Shown one piece after another: positions 24,657 to 32,581 of a DNA stretch of 64,000 nt. Made by a program: the position numbers and the translations under genes. The notes under the pieces were generated by a model. The model had not been told where the DNA came from and ran no database searches. It saw only the letters and a list, made by a program, of their open reading frames with translations. Positions within the stretch are counted from its first letter, which is position 1. Each line of letters begins with the position of its first letter. The DNA lies in the NCBI RefSeq assembly GCF_000367365.1, contig NZ_BARF01000028.1:62001-126000 (forward strand). Direction: 5' to 3'. The stretch is from Streptomyces prunicolor NBRC 13075. Lineage in GTDB: Bacteria > Actinomycetota > Actinomycetes > Streptomycetales > Streptomycetaceae.

Positions 24657-25556
24657 GTGCGGTTTCAACTGACCGATGAGCAGAAGGCGTTGCGGGCTGT
24701 TGTGCGGGATGTGATCGGTCGTTCGTCGGCTGCGGGTGTGTGGGGGCTGGTCGCGCAGTTCCCCGCGCCCCTTATCGACCGGGGTTTCTGGCGGGCCCTC
24801 GGTGAGCTTGGGGTGTTCTCACTTCGGTTGCCGGAAGTGGATGGAGGGGCTGGACTCGGGCTTCCCGAAGCCGTGTTGGTGTTTGAGGAACTTGGGTGGG
24901 CGTTGGTGCCTGGGCCCTTGGTGGCTACGCATCTCGCGGCCGGGGTGGTGCCGGGCGCGGCCACCGGGGAGACCGTTGTCGCCGCTGCCGACGGGAGCCT
25001 CGTGGAGTGGCTGGACGAGGCCGATGTCGTGTTGCCGGGGGCCGAAGGGGCCGTAGCGCTGCGGTCGGTGGATCCGTTGACGCCGTTGCATCGGGTGCCG
25101 GCTCCGGGGCGTACCGATCCTGTTGCTGTTCTTCTCACTGCCGCCGAGCAGCTTGGTACCGCCGCGCGTGTGTGCGAGTTGGCGGTGCAACACGCCCGGA
25201 CTCGGGAGCAGTTCGGGCAGGCGATCGGGGGGTTTCAGGCCGTCAAGCATTTGTGTGCGCAGTCGTTGGTGCGGGTGGAGGTGGCTCGGGCCGCGGTGTA
25301 CGCGGCGGCTGTGACCGGGGATGTGGTGGATATCGCGGCGGCCCGGGTGTTGGCGGACGAGGCGGCTGTGCGGGGGGCCCGGGACTGTTTGCAGGTGCAT
25401 GGCGGGATGGGGTTCACCTGGGAGTCCGAGGTTCATCTGCATCTGAAACGGGCGTGGGTGCGGGCTCGGCGTGGAGGTGGGAACACGGAGAGTGAGGAAC
25501 TGCTCGCGGCGGATCTGCTGGCCGGTGTGGCCTGGCGGGGCGCCTGCCTGCGGTGA
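24657..25556 (+). CDS. Acyl-CoA dehydrogenase, short (partner) subunit with embedded repeat
   Basis: 299 residues, shorter than the usual 370-400. The C-terminal ACAD region is intact (TREQFGQAIGGFQAVKHLCA and LQVHGGMGFTWESEVHLHLKRAW) but the middle beta-domain is much reduced, as in partner subunits of heteromeric ACADs. Residues about 24-41 (from AAGVWGLVAQFPAPLI) are encoded by a copy of the dispersed intergenic repeat, placed where related proteins have ordinary N-terminal helix sequence. The frame stays open through it. GTG 24657 lies 3 nt after the preceding stop. Confidence 0.85.
   Translation: MRFQLTDEQKALRAVVRDVIGRSSAAGVWGLVAQFPAPLIDRGFWRALGELGVFSLRLPEVDGGAGLGLPEAVLVFEELGWALVPGPLVATHLAAGVVPGAATGETVVAAADGSLVEWLDEADVVLPGAEGAVALRSVDPLTPLHRVPAPGRTDPVAVLLTAAEQLGTAARVCELAVQHARTREQFGQAIGGFQAVKHLCAQSLVRVEVARAAVYAAAVTGDVVDIAAARVLADEAAVRGARDCLQVHGGMGFTWESEVHLHLKRAWVRARRGGGNTESEELLAADLLAGVAWRGACLR
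24728..24774 (+). repeat. Dispersed repeat copy inside a coding sequence
   Basis: Contains GGTCGCGCAGTTCCCCGCGC with the same GCGGGTGTGTGGGGG-type left flank as intergenic copies. It is read in frame in the acyl-CoA dehydrogenase gene. Confidence 0.88.
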
Positions 25557-26029
25557 CCGGGGTGGGCCTGACAACGGTGTCGCGGATCGTGGCACAGCGG
25601 AATCACGGAGCGTTGATATCGGGTTGTGTCCTATGCGTGACTCGTCACGGCCCGGAGTCGCCTTCGGGCTCCGGTACCTTGTGTGGGATGCGAGTGGTTC
25701 AAGGTACGAGCCATGCCGGTGTTGCCTGTGAGGCGGCTCCGGATCGGGCGATGCGCACCCCCGCTCGCACGGCAGAACAGGCTTTCACCCCGGCCTGTTC
25801 GACTGCCCGCGATGAGCGTCGCACAGTATCCCGCACACGTACTCCTTCGCGCTGGAATATGCCCGAAGCGCTTGTTGGGGTGACTGAACGTCAACCATGC
25901 TGTCTCACAAGGGATTCACGTTCCGTGACCCTGGTTCTGGCCGTTGTTCTGGTCATGCAGGAAATGGCTACGATCGTGGCCCTCGTGAGGCGCGAGGCTA
26001 AGTGTCCGCCGGTTCGGATGGTGTGAGCG
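25557..26029. other. Intergenic region, no gene recognised
   Basis: 473 nt between the dehydrogenase operon and the HATPase gene. Open frames exist on both strands, but none has Streptomyces codon bias or recognisable protein features. A TGAC-N5-GTCA word (25881-25893) lacks the outer bases of the catabolic operator. It probably holds the promoter of the gene at 26030. Confidence 0.5.
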
Positions 26030-26533
26030 GTGCAGGTGCTTCAAGTGCAGCTGGAGATCCGGCCCGACCCCGCTGAGGTGGGGCGAGCCCGGCGGTGGGC
26101 GCGCTCGCGGCTCACCGGGTCCGGGATAGCGGCCGACGAGCCGCTCGCGGAGACGCTGATCCTGCTCGTCTCCGAGCTGGTCACCAACGCCGTGGTGCAC
26201 ACGGGGTGTCCGGCCGTGCTGCGGCTCTCCCTGCCGGACGTGGTGACCGAGTCGGCCACCGTACGGCTGGAGGTCGCCGACACCAGCTGCAAGGCCCCCG
26301 TGCCGCGCTGCGCGGACGGCGACGAGACCGGCGGCCGCGGCCTGGCACTGGTGGACGGCCTCGCCGACCGCTGGGGCTGGAGCGCCGAGGGCACCGGCAA
26401 GCGCATCTGGTGCGAGATCGACCGGGACAGCGAACCCCGGGAGGTCGCGTGCGGGGGCGGTGTCGCGGCGTACGAGGGCTTCGAGGGCTATGAGGGCCTC
26501 GATTTCGAGGGCTTCGCGTACGAGGCCGTGTAG
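26030..26533 (+). CDS. RsbW-like ATP-binding anti-sigma/regulatory protein
   Basis: 167 residues with a HATPase_c_2 fold: the N box LLVSELVTNAVVHT (about residues 46-59), the G1 motif EVADTSCKAPVP and the G2 segment GGRGLALVDGLADRWGW. Such proteins in Streptomyces bind sigma factors or STAS antagonists and may phosphorylate the latter; many family members are still uncharacterised. The C-terminal 30 residues are a Glu/Gly/Tyr repeat (YEGFEGYEGLDFEGF) with no known role. GTG 26030 follows a stop codon closely, so the start is well bounded. Confidence 0.85.
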   Translation: MQVLQVQLEIRPDPAEVGRARRWARSRLTGSGIAADEPLAETLILLVSELVTNAVVHTGCPAVLRLSLPDVVTESATVRLEVADTSCKAPVPRCADGDETGGRGLALVDGLADRWGWSAEGTGKRIWCEIDRDSEPREVACGGGVAAYEGFEGYEGLDFEGFAYEAV

Positions 26534-26671
26534 AAGCTCCCAGGTTCCGGTGCGGTCGGTGTAGGTGCTGCTTGCAAGTGCCGGGCGGAGATGCGCCGGG
26601 CTGTGCTTCTGTGCGCGCCCTGTGATAAACGGGGCTTACGGAACAAATCCCCGGATGGGCGTTGACGCGAC

Positions 26672-26687
26672 GTGACCATGTGGTCAC
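26672..26687. promoter_or_regulatory. Inverted repeat GTGACCA-N2-TGGTCAC
   Basis: Perfect 7-bp arms with a 2-bp spacer, typical of a dimeric regulator site, yet located between convergent genes where no promoter is expected. Confidence 0.45.
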
Positions 26688-26811
26688 GCTTGTGGGCAGC
26701 GATTCGCCGCGAGGGGACGACGAGGGCTTCGGTGACGGGAGCCCTCGGCGAGTGTGGGTCGCGTTCGGCGTGGGTTCCCTCGGGGTGGGGGGCCAGGACG
26801 GGGCGCCGGAG

Positions 26812-26868
26812 TCGGATGGCGGCACGCGGTGCCGTGCTCGGGGCGGGCAGCAGCGGGCCGCCATCCGA
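26812..26868. terminator. Long stem-loop, probable bidirectional terminator
   Basis: An 11-bp perfect outer stem encloses a second stem, GGCAC/GTGCC (26821-26833). It is 34 nt past the cyclase stop codon. Confidence 0.5.
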
Positions 26869-26901
26869 CCGTAAGTCCGGCCCTCGTCAAACCGGACTGC
26901 C

Positions 26902-27849
26902 CTAGAGGATGGCGATAGGGGCTACCGGGGTTCCCGTTGCGCCGACGAAAGGTTCGGGCATCGCCGACAGGAAGAACGCGTAGCGGTTCTCTTGTCCACA
27001 GGCTGTGGACAACTCTTCGAGATTCCAGTTCTGGCCCTGCAACATGCCCATTTCGACCAGGTCGAGAGCATGCACCGGCAGCCACAAGTCAGCTATTTCC
27101 GGTGGAAACGCCTCAAAGGTGAGGGTGTCGTTGGCGACCGCCGCGACATCGCGCGCGTGGAACCACTCCGGCGTACGGACCGACAGCCCCGGTGATGGAT
27201 AGCCGTACCCGTGCTTGTCACCGGCCAGATACACCTGCACCTGCCCGGTCCGTACGAGCACTATGTCGCCCGCGCGGACCTGCGCGCCGGCGAACTCCTC
27301 GGCCGCTTCGAGGTCTTCCGGGGTGACCGCGTGGCCGCCGTCGAGGCGATCGACGCCCCGCGCGCGTGCCACGTCGAGCAGGACCCCGCGCGAGACGATG
27401 TGCCGCGCCTTGTCGATCCCGGCGAACTCCGCGCCGCCGTGCGGGGTCACGGTGTCGGCCGGGCGGCCGTTGTAGAGCTTCCCCGAGTGCGAGGCGTGGG
27501 TCAGCGCGTCCCAGTGGGTGCCGGCCTGCAACCCCATGGTCACGATGTCGTCGCTGCACGCGACCGTCCCCGGGCCGAAGAGCTCCTGGTTGATCTGCAC
27601 CATCGCGTGCACGGGGTTGATCCGGCCGGGGATCAACCCCGCCTGTACGCCGTCCTGTTGGAGGGGGAGGGCGAGCGGGATACGGCGGCCGGTACGGATC
27701 TCGGTGGCGGCGGCCCGGATCACGTCGTCGGTGATCAGGTTCAGCGTGCCGATCTCGTCGTCCGCACCCCAACGGCCCCAGTTGTTCACGCGCTTGGCGA
27801 TGGCGTGGAACTCCGGACCGAGTGCCGGTGGTGACGTCTGCGGTGACAT
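26902..27849 (-). CDS. Cyclase-family (kynurenine formamidase-like) hydrolase
   Basis: 315 residues of the PF04199 fold. The metal/active-site segment reads MGLQAGTHWDALTHASHSG (about residues 105-123), with GTHxD and the following His conserved, although the first His of the classical HxGTHxD is replaced. Other conserved parts are NNWGRWGADDEIGTLN at the N-terminus and FPPEIADLWLPVHALDLVEMGM near the C-terminus. The family hydrolyses amides, lactones or cyclic intermediates. Divergent from the SDR gene across two catabolic operators, so it is likely part of the same pathway. Confidence 0.85.
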   Translation of the reverse strand: MSPQTSPPALGPEFHAIAKRVNNWGRWGADDEIGTLNLITDDVIRAAATEIRTGRRIPLALPLQQDGVQAGLIPGRINPVHAMVQINQELFGPGTVACSDDIVTMGLQAGTHWDALTHASHSGKLYNGRPADTVTPHGGAEFAGIDKARHIVSRGVLLDVARARGVDRLDGGHAVTPEDLEAAEEFAGAQVRAGDIVLVRTGQVQVYLAGDKHGYGYPSPGLSVRTPEWFHARDVAAVANDTLTFEAFPPEIADLWLPVHALDLVEMGMLQGQNWNLEELSTACGQENRYAFFLSAMPEPFVGATGTPVAPIAIL

Positions 27850-27880
27850 CGGGGCCTCCCCGGGGCTTGTCCTCAGGTAT

Positions 27881-27895
27881 CTGACGGGTCGTAGA
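27881..27895. promoter_or_regulatory. Catabolic-regulon operator, site B1 (degenerate)
   Basis: CTGACGGGTCGTAGA: the left arm is intact and the right arm is degenerate. It lies between the cyclase and SDR genes, 28 bp from site B2. Confidence 0.6.
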
Positions 27896-27908
27896 ATCTG
27901 AGTCGAAT

Positions 27909-27923
27909 CTAACGGACCGTCAG
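27909..27923. promoter_or_regulatory. Catabolic-regulon operator, site B2
   Basis: CTAACGGACCGTCAG, one mismatch from the consensus CTGACGGACCGTCAG, 21 nt before the SDR start codon. Confidence 0.78.
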
Positions 27924-27944
27924 AAACTGCGGGAGGGGCCGGAC

Positions 27945-28856
27945 ATGGGGAACTTCTTGGCAGGCAAGGTCATCGCCGTGACGGGGGCGGGGCGGGGGAT
28001 CGGGCGGGCCGTCGCGCTGGCGGCTGCTGCCGAGGGGGCGCGGGTTGTCGTCAACGACTACGGCGTCTCGATGGACGGGGTGTCGCCTACGAGTGAGATC
28101 GCCGAGGGGGTGGTCAAGGAGATCTTGGCTGCGGGCGGGGAGGCGGTTGCCGTTGCCGATGACATCTCGACCATGGCTGGTGGGCAGCGGGTTGTTGACG
28201 TTGCGGTGTCGTCGTATGGGCGGATCGATGGGGTTGTTTGTGTTGCCGGGATTCTTCGGGAGCGGATGCTTTTCAATATGTCCGAGGAGGAGTGGGATCC
28301 GGTTCTCGCCACTCATCTGAAGGGGACGTTCACTGTTTTTCGGGCTGCGTCCGCTGTCATGCGGAAGCAGCGGGGCGGGACCTTGATCGGGTTTACCAGT
28401 GGGAATCATCAAGGGTCGGTTTCTCAGGCTAATTACAGTGCGGCGAAGGGTGGGATTATTTCGCTGGTGCGGAGCGCTGCGCTGGGCTTGAACAAGTATG
28501 GGGTTACCGCCAATGCGGTGGCGCCTGTTGCTCGTACGCGTATGTCTGCGAACGTTCCTATGGAGTTGGCGGAGATCGGGTCGGCGGAGGATGTTGCGGC
28601 GCTTGTTGTTTATCTGCTGTCGGACTCGGCTCGGGAGCAGGGGATCACCGGGCAGGTTTATACCGTTGCCGGGCCGAAGATCGCGGTGTGGGCGCAGCCT
28701 CGGGAGTTGCGGGCTGCGTATGCCTCCGGCGGGTGGACGGTTGACAAGATCGCGGAGTTTTTGCCGGGGTCTGTGGGGGTGGATCCGATGCCGATGCTTT
28801 CTCGGTTGCAGGAGATGGAGCGGGCTGCGCGGGAGGGGAGTCGGCCTAACGCCTAG
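27945..28856 (+). CDS. Short-chain dehydrogenase (17-beta-HSD type 4-like)
   Basis: 303 residues. The NAD(P) motif TGAGRGIG is at about 13-20, and the catalytic Ser (FTSGN) is followed by YSAAK (Tyr about 164, Lys about 168). It is longer than a typical FabG, with a C-terminal extension (RELRAAYASGGWTVDKIAEFL) seen in hydroxyacyl-CoA dehydrogenases of the multifunctional-enzyme-2 type. It would oxidise a beta-hydroxyacyl-CoA or ring hydroxyl. First gene of a run SDR, acyl-CoA dehydrogenase, Zn-alcohol dehydrogenase. Its codons use unusually many T in third position (GTT, TTT) compared with genes to the left. Confidence 0.88.
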   Translation: MGNFLAGKVIAVTGAGRGIGRAVALAAAAEGARVVVNDYGVSMDGVSPTSEIAEGVVKEILAAGGEAVAVADDISTMAGGQRVVDVAVSSYGRIDGVVCVAGILRERMLFNMSEEEWDPVLATHLKGTFTVFRAASAVMRKQRGGTLIGFTSGNHQGSVSQANYSAAKGGIISLVRSAALGLNKYGVTANAVAPVARTRMSANVPMELAEIGSAEDVAALVVYLLSDSAREQGITGQVYTVAGPKIAVWAQPRELRAAYASGGWTVDKIAEFLPGSVGVDPMPMLSRLQEMERAAREGSRPNA

Positions 28857-28883
28857 TGGGGTGGGGGTTCGGTTGTGGGGCGG

Positions 28884-28928
28884 GTGCGGGTTTGTTGTGG
28901 CTGGTCGCGCAGTTCCCCGCGCCCCTTA
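28884..28928 (+). repeat. Dispersed Streptomyces repeat, copy between operon genes
   Basis: Contains GGTCGCGCAGTTCCCCGCGC followed by CCCTTAGG, and sits in the 108-nt gap between the SDR and the acyl-CoA dehydrogenase genes. Confidence 0.87.
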
Positions 28929-28964
28929 GGTGGCTGACCTGGTCGGTGTTGTGAGGAGAGCCCT

Positions 28965-30119
28965 GTGGAATTTGGATTCACTGACGCGGATGACGGCTTT
29001 CGGGCGGACGTGCGGGATTGGCTGTCGGAGCATGTCGAGTCCGGGCAGGATCGGCGTAGTTGGGAGCGGGCTCTCGGTAAAGCCGGGTGGATCGGGCTGG
29101 GTTGGTCGGAGGGCGGTTATGGGAATCGTCGGGCCACCCTTACCCAGCAGGTCGCCTGGGCCGAGGAGTATGCGCGGTCTTCCGCGCCGCCGCGGTCCGG
29201 GCATATCGGGGAGAATCTGCTGGCTCCTACCCTCATTGCGCATGGGAGCGATGAGCAGAAGGCTCGGTTTCTGCCCGCCATTGCTGCGGGGGACGAACTC
29301 TGGTGTCAGGGGTACAGCGAGCCGGGGGCCGGGTCCGATCTTGCCGGGGTGCGGACCTCTGCCGTGCGGGATGGCGGTGACGGGAGCTATCGGGTCACCG
29401 GGCAGAAGATATGGACCTCGCTCGCTCATGAGGCCGACTGGTGTTTTGTGTTGGCTCGGACCGAGGTGGGGTCTCGGCGGCATCGGGGGTTGAGTTTTCT
29501 GCTGGTGCCGATGGATCAGCCGGGGTGTGTCGAGGTGCGGCCCATACGGCAGTTGACCGGGACCAGTGAGTTCAACGAGGTGTTCTTCGATGGGGCGCGC
29601 GTGCGTGCCGAGCATGTGGTCGGGGGTGAGGGGGAGGGGTGGCGGGTCGCCATGAGTCTGCTCGGGTTCGAGCGGGGGGTGTCGACCCTGGCCCAACAGA
29701 TCGGGTTCGCGAGTGAGTTGGGGCGGGTCGTTGAGGCGGCTGTTGTTTCGGGGGCGGTGCTCGATCCCGTTCTGCGCGATCGACTCGTGCGGCAGTGGGC
29801 CGAGTTGAAGGCCATGCGGTGGAACGCCCTGCGGACCCTCGGGCGGGCCGGGGACGCGGGGGCGCCCAGTGTGGCCAAGCTTTTGTGGGGCGGGTGGCAT
29901 CAGCGGCTCGGGGAGTTGGCGATGCAGGTGCGGGGGGCCGCAGCGACGGTCGGGCCGGTGGACTGGACGCCGTCGCTGTCGTACGAACTCGACCTGTTCC
30001 AGCACCTGTTCCTCTTTTCGCGGGCCGACACGATCTACGGCGGCTCGGACCAGGTTCAGCGCACGATCATCGCCGAGCGGGTGCTCGGTCTGCCCAGGGA
30101 ACCCAAGGGGGTCGTCTGA
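28965..30119 (+). CDS. Acyl-CoA dehydrogenase
   Basis: 384 residues of full ACAD length: WCQGYSEPGAGSDLAGVRT (about residues 111-129), QKIWTSLAHEADWCFVLART, and C-terminal DTIYGGSDQVQRTIIAERVLGLP. It begins at GTG 28965 after GAGGAG. The stop overlaps the ATG of the alcohol dehydrogenase (TGATG), so the two are translationally coupled. It is closer to the long partner at 23520 than to the short one, and a short partner may be the protein at 53378 or 24657. Confidence 0.9.
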   Translation: MEFGFTDADDGFRADVRDWLSEHVESGQDRRSWERALGKAGWIGLGWSEGGYGNRRATLTQQVAWAEEYARSSAPPRSGHIGENLLAPTLIAHGSDEQKARFLPAIAAGDELWCQGYSEPGAGSDLAGVRTSAVRDGGDGSYRVTGQKIWTSLAHEADWCFVLARTEVGSRRHRGLSFLLVPMDQPGCVEVRPIRQLTGTSEFNEVFFDGARVRAEHVVGGEGEGWRVAMSLLGFERGVSTLAQQIGFASELGRVVEAAVVSGAVLDPVLRDRLVRQWAELKAMRWNALRTLGRAGDAGAPSVAKLLWGGWHQRLGELAMQVRGAAATVGPVDWTPSLSYELDLFQHLFLFSRADTIYGGSDQVQRTIIAERVLGLPREPKGVV

Positions 30120-31168
30120 TGCGCGGTGTGGTCTTCGACGGCAAGCAGATCCAGGTCGTGGGGGATTTGGAGGTGCGGGAGCCGGGGGCGGGAGAGGTGC
30201 TGGTCGCGATCTCCGCGGCCGGGTTGTGCCACAGCGATTTGTCTGTGGTGGACGGGACCATACCTTTTCCCGTTCCTGTGGTGTTGGGGCATGAGGGTGC
30301 GGGCGTGGTGGAGGCTGTGGGTGTGGGTGTCACCCATGTGTCGGCCGGGGACCATGTCGCCCTCTCCACGCTTGCCAACTGCGGTACCTGCGCCGAGTGT
30401 GACCGGGGGCGGCCGACCATGTGCCGACAGGCCATCGGGCGGCCGGGGAAGCCGTTCACGCGGGGCGGACAGCCGGTGTACCAGTTCGCTTCCAACTCCG
30501 CCTTCGCCGAACGGACCGTGGTCAAGGCCGTGCAGGCCGTGCGGATTCCGAAGGACATTCCGATGCCGTCCGCCGCGCTCATCGGGTGCGGGGTGCTGAC
30601 CGGGGTCGGTGCTGTGCTCAATCGGGCGCGGGTCGGTCTTGGGGACAGCGTCGTTGTCATCGGCACGGGTGGGATCGGGCTCAATGTTCTTCAAGGGGCG
30701 CGGATCGCGGGGGCGTTGACGATCGTCGCGGTGGATGCGAATCCCGGGAAGGAGGCTGTGGCTCGGGAGTTCGGGGCCACTCACTTCCTTACGTCTGCCG
30801 AGGGTGTGCGGGAGATTCTGCCCAACGGGGCGGACCATGCGTTCGAGTGTGTGGGGCGGGTGGAGTTGATACGGCAGGCCGTGGATCTGCTCGATCGGCA
30901 TGGGCAGGCCGTGTTGCTCGGGGTGCCGCCGGCTACCGCCGAGGCTTCCTTCCTCGTCTCGTCCATGTATTTGGACAAGTCGATCCTCGGGTGCCGGTAC
31001 GGGTCGTCCCGGCCGCAGCGGGACATCGCCCTGTATGCCCAGCTGTATCGCGAAGGGCGGTTGCTGCTCGACGAGTTGGTGACCGAGACGTATCCCGTCG
31101 AGGACTTCGAGAAGGCGGCGGGGGATGCGGAGGCGGGGCGGGTGGCGCGGGGGGTTCTCACGTTCTGA
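30119..31168 (+). CDS. Zinc-dependent alcohol dehydrogenase (MDR superfamily)
   Basis: 349 residues. Catalytic zinc ligands are in GLCHSDLSV (Cys about 38) and VLGHEGAGVVE (His about 60), and the structural zinc Cys cluster is CGTCAECDRGRPTMC (about 87-101). The Rossmann motif is VVIGTGGIGLN, and ECVGR lines the substrate cleft. It oxidises an alcohol, perhaps a side-chain hydroxymethyl, with NAD+; sequence style is that of the mycothiol/Rxyl-type group, though mycothiol use is not certain. Coupled to the dehydrogenase upstream by a TGATG overlap. Confidence 0.9.
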   Translation: MRGVVFDGKQIQVVGDLEVREPGAGEVLVAISAAGLCHSDLSVVDGTIPFPVPVVLGHEGAGVVEAVGVGVTHVSAGDHVALSTLANCGTCAECDRGRPTMCRQAIGRPGKPFTRGGQPVYQFASNSAFAERTVVKAVQAVRIPKDIPMPSAALIGCGVLTGVGAVLNRARVGLGDSVVVIGTGGIGLNVLQGARIAGALTIVAVDANPGKEAVAREFGATHFLTSAEGVREILPNGADHAFECVGRVELIRQAVDLLDRHGQAVLLGVPPATAEASFLVSSMYLDKSILGCRYGSSRPQRDIALYAQLYREGRLLLDELVTETYPVEDFEKAAGDAEAGRVARGVLTF

Positions 31169-31286
31169 CGACGACGTCGGCGGCGTTGGTGGCGGCGTCG
31201 GGCGCTTGACGGTTGCATGGCTGGAGTTATCCACAGGTGTGGGGAATTCGTGGGGCGTTGTCAGTCGCGGGTCGTAGCGTTTTGAC

Positions 31287-32567
31287 ATGACTTACCGCGA
31301 TGTGGTCTCCCGACAGGTCCTGGCCTGGGCCTGCACCGCCATAGGTGCCCGGATGCCGGTGGCGATGGCGCCGCTGGCCCTGGTCTTCCTGGTGCGCGAG
31401 CGGCCGGGGGGTTACTCACTGGGCGCGATACTCGCGGCGGCCTATGTCCTGGGGGAGATCGGCGGTGCGCCGGTGTTCGGGATGCGGTTGCGGCCGGAGC
31501 GGGCGCGGGTTCAGTTGGCCGTCGGGCTCGCGGTCGGGACGGTGGGGTTTCTGGGGCTCGGGGTGTTTCCGGGGGCGCATCCCGCGGTGCTCGCCGGGTT
31601 CGCGTTCGTCGCCGGGGGCGCGCCGGCTGCGGCTACGGGTGGATTGCGCACGCTGCTCAGCGAGTTGGTGCCGGCGCGGTCCGTGGCGCAGGCCCTGTCC
31701 GTCGAGTCGATACTCACGGCGGGCGTGTGGGCCGTGTCCCCGGCGGCGGTGGCCGGGCTCGCGCTCGGTGTTGCGCCGAGGGTGCCGTTGTTGCTCGCGG
31801 CGGGGTTGATGGCGTGGTCGGTCGGGGGGTTGTGGCTGCTGCCTGCCCGGTGGGGCGGGGGCGGGGCGGAGGGTGAGGGGGAGGGTGGGGGCGGCGGGGA
31901 TGGTCCTCCGCTGCTCCGGGTGCTGGTCGGGGCCTGGCCGGTGTACGTCGTCGGCGCGGCCAGCCTTGCCCTGCTCGGGTTGGCGGAGCTTGTCCTCCCG
32001 GCCCTGCTCGAACAGCGGGGCATCGGCGTCGGCTGGTCGGGTCCCCTGCTGACCGGGATGGCGGTGGGGGGCGGGCTCGGCGCGTTCGTCTACGGGTTGC
32101 GCGGCTGGCCGGGGTTGTTGCGCACCCGGAGTGTGGTGCTGATGGCCGGCACCTCGGCGTGTGTGGCGCTGGCCGCGCTGATACCGGCCACGGCGGGGAT
32201 CGCGGTCGCGTTGGTCATGGGCGGCACGCTCCAGGCGGGGGCGATGCTCACCCGGAATCTCTCCCTGCGCGAGGTGTTGCCGCCGGGCGCGCTGGCCGCG
32301 GGGTACTCCGTGATGTACGCGGCGTCGGGGGTGGGGTATGCGGCGACGGGGTCACTGGCCGGTGCGTTGTTGAAGGTGGCTGCGCCTTCGACGGCGATTC
32401 TGGCCGGGGTGTGCCTGACCGTGGCGATGACTGGCGTGGGGTGGTGGGGGGAGGTACGGCGGGCGAGACGGGGTGCGTGTGCGGAGGGGAGTGGTGGGGG
32501 TGCCGTAGAGCTAGGGGGTGTTGGGGCTGGGGCTGGGTCTGGGGCGGGTGTTGAGGGTGCCAAGTGA
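31287..32567 (+). CDS. MFS transporter
   Basis: 426 residues with about 12 hydrophobic helices and a Gly/Glu-rich cytoplasmic loop (GGGGAEGEGEGGGGG, about residues 191-205) between the two halves. It has the N-terminal MTYRDVVSRQVLAWACTAIG style of small drug/metabolite exporters in Streptomyces. The C-terminus is a long Gly/Ala-rich tail. Located after the alcohol dehydrogenase with a 118-nt gap, so it is probably a separate transcript. Substrate unknown. Confidence 0.82.
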   Translation: MTYRDVVSRQVLAWACTAIGARMPVAMAPLALVFLVRERPGGYSLGAILAAAYVLGEIGGAPVFGMRLRPERARVQLAVGLAVGTVGFLGLGVFPGAHPAVLAGFAFVAGGAPAAATGGLRTLLSELVPARSVAQALSVESILTAGVWAVSPAAVAGLALGVAPRVPLLLAAGLMAWSVGGLWLLPARWGGGGAEGEGEGGGGGDGPPLLRVLVGAWPVYVVGAASLALLGLAELVLPALLEQRGIGVGWSGPLLTGMAVGGGLGAFVYGLRGWPGLLRTRSVVLMAGTSACVALAALIPATAGIAVALVMGGTLQAGAMLTRNLSLREVLPPGALAAGYSVMYAASGVGYAATGSLAGALLKVAAPSTAILAGVCLTVAMTGVGWWGEVRRARRGACAEGSGGGAVELGGVGAGAGSGAGVEGAK

Positions 32568-32581
32568 GCTGCGGCGTCTGG

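Larger units (their letters stand above)
26534..26901. other. Convergent intergenic region with palindromes
   Basis: 368 nt between convergent genes, with no convincing ORF. It contains GTGACCATGTGGTCAC (26672-26687) and a long-range stem TCGGATGGCGG/CCGCCATCCGA (26812-26822 with 26858-26868), inside which GGCAC/GTGCC pairs again. The stem could terminate transcription from either side. Confidence 0.55.

Noticed and set aside
25881..25893. TGAC-N5-GTCA word resembling the catabolic operator
   Set aside because: The outer C and G of the 15-mer are absent and the next gene is not catabolic; it is probably chance.
25553..26026. 157-codon frame in the gap before the HATPase gene
   Set aside because: Unusual composition rich in Arg, Cys and Thr, no family features and no ribosome-binding site.
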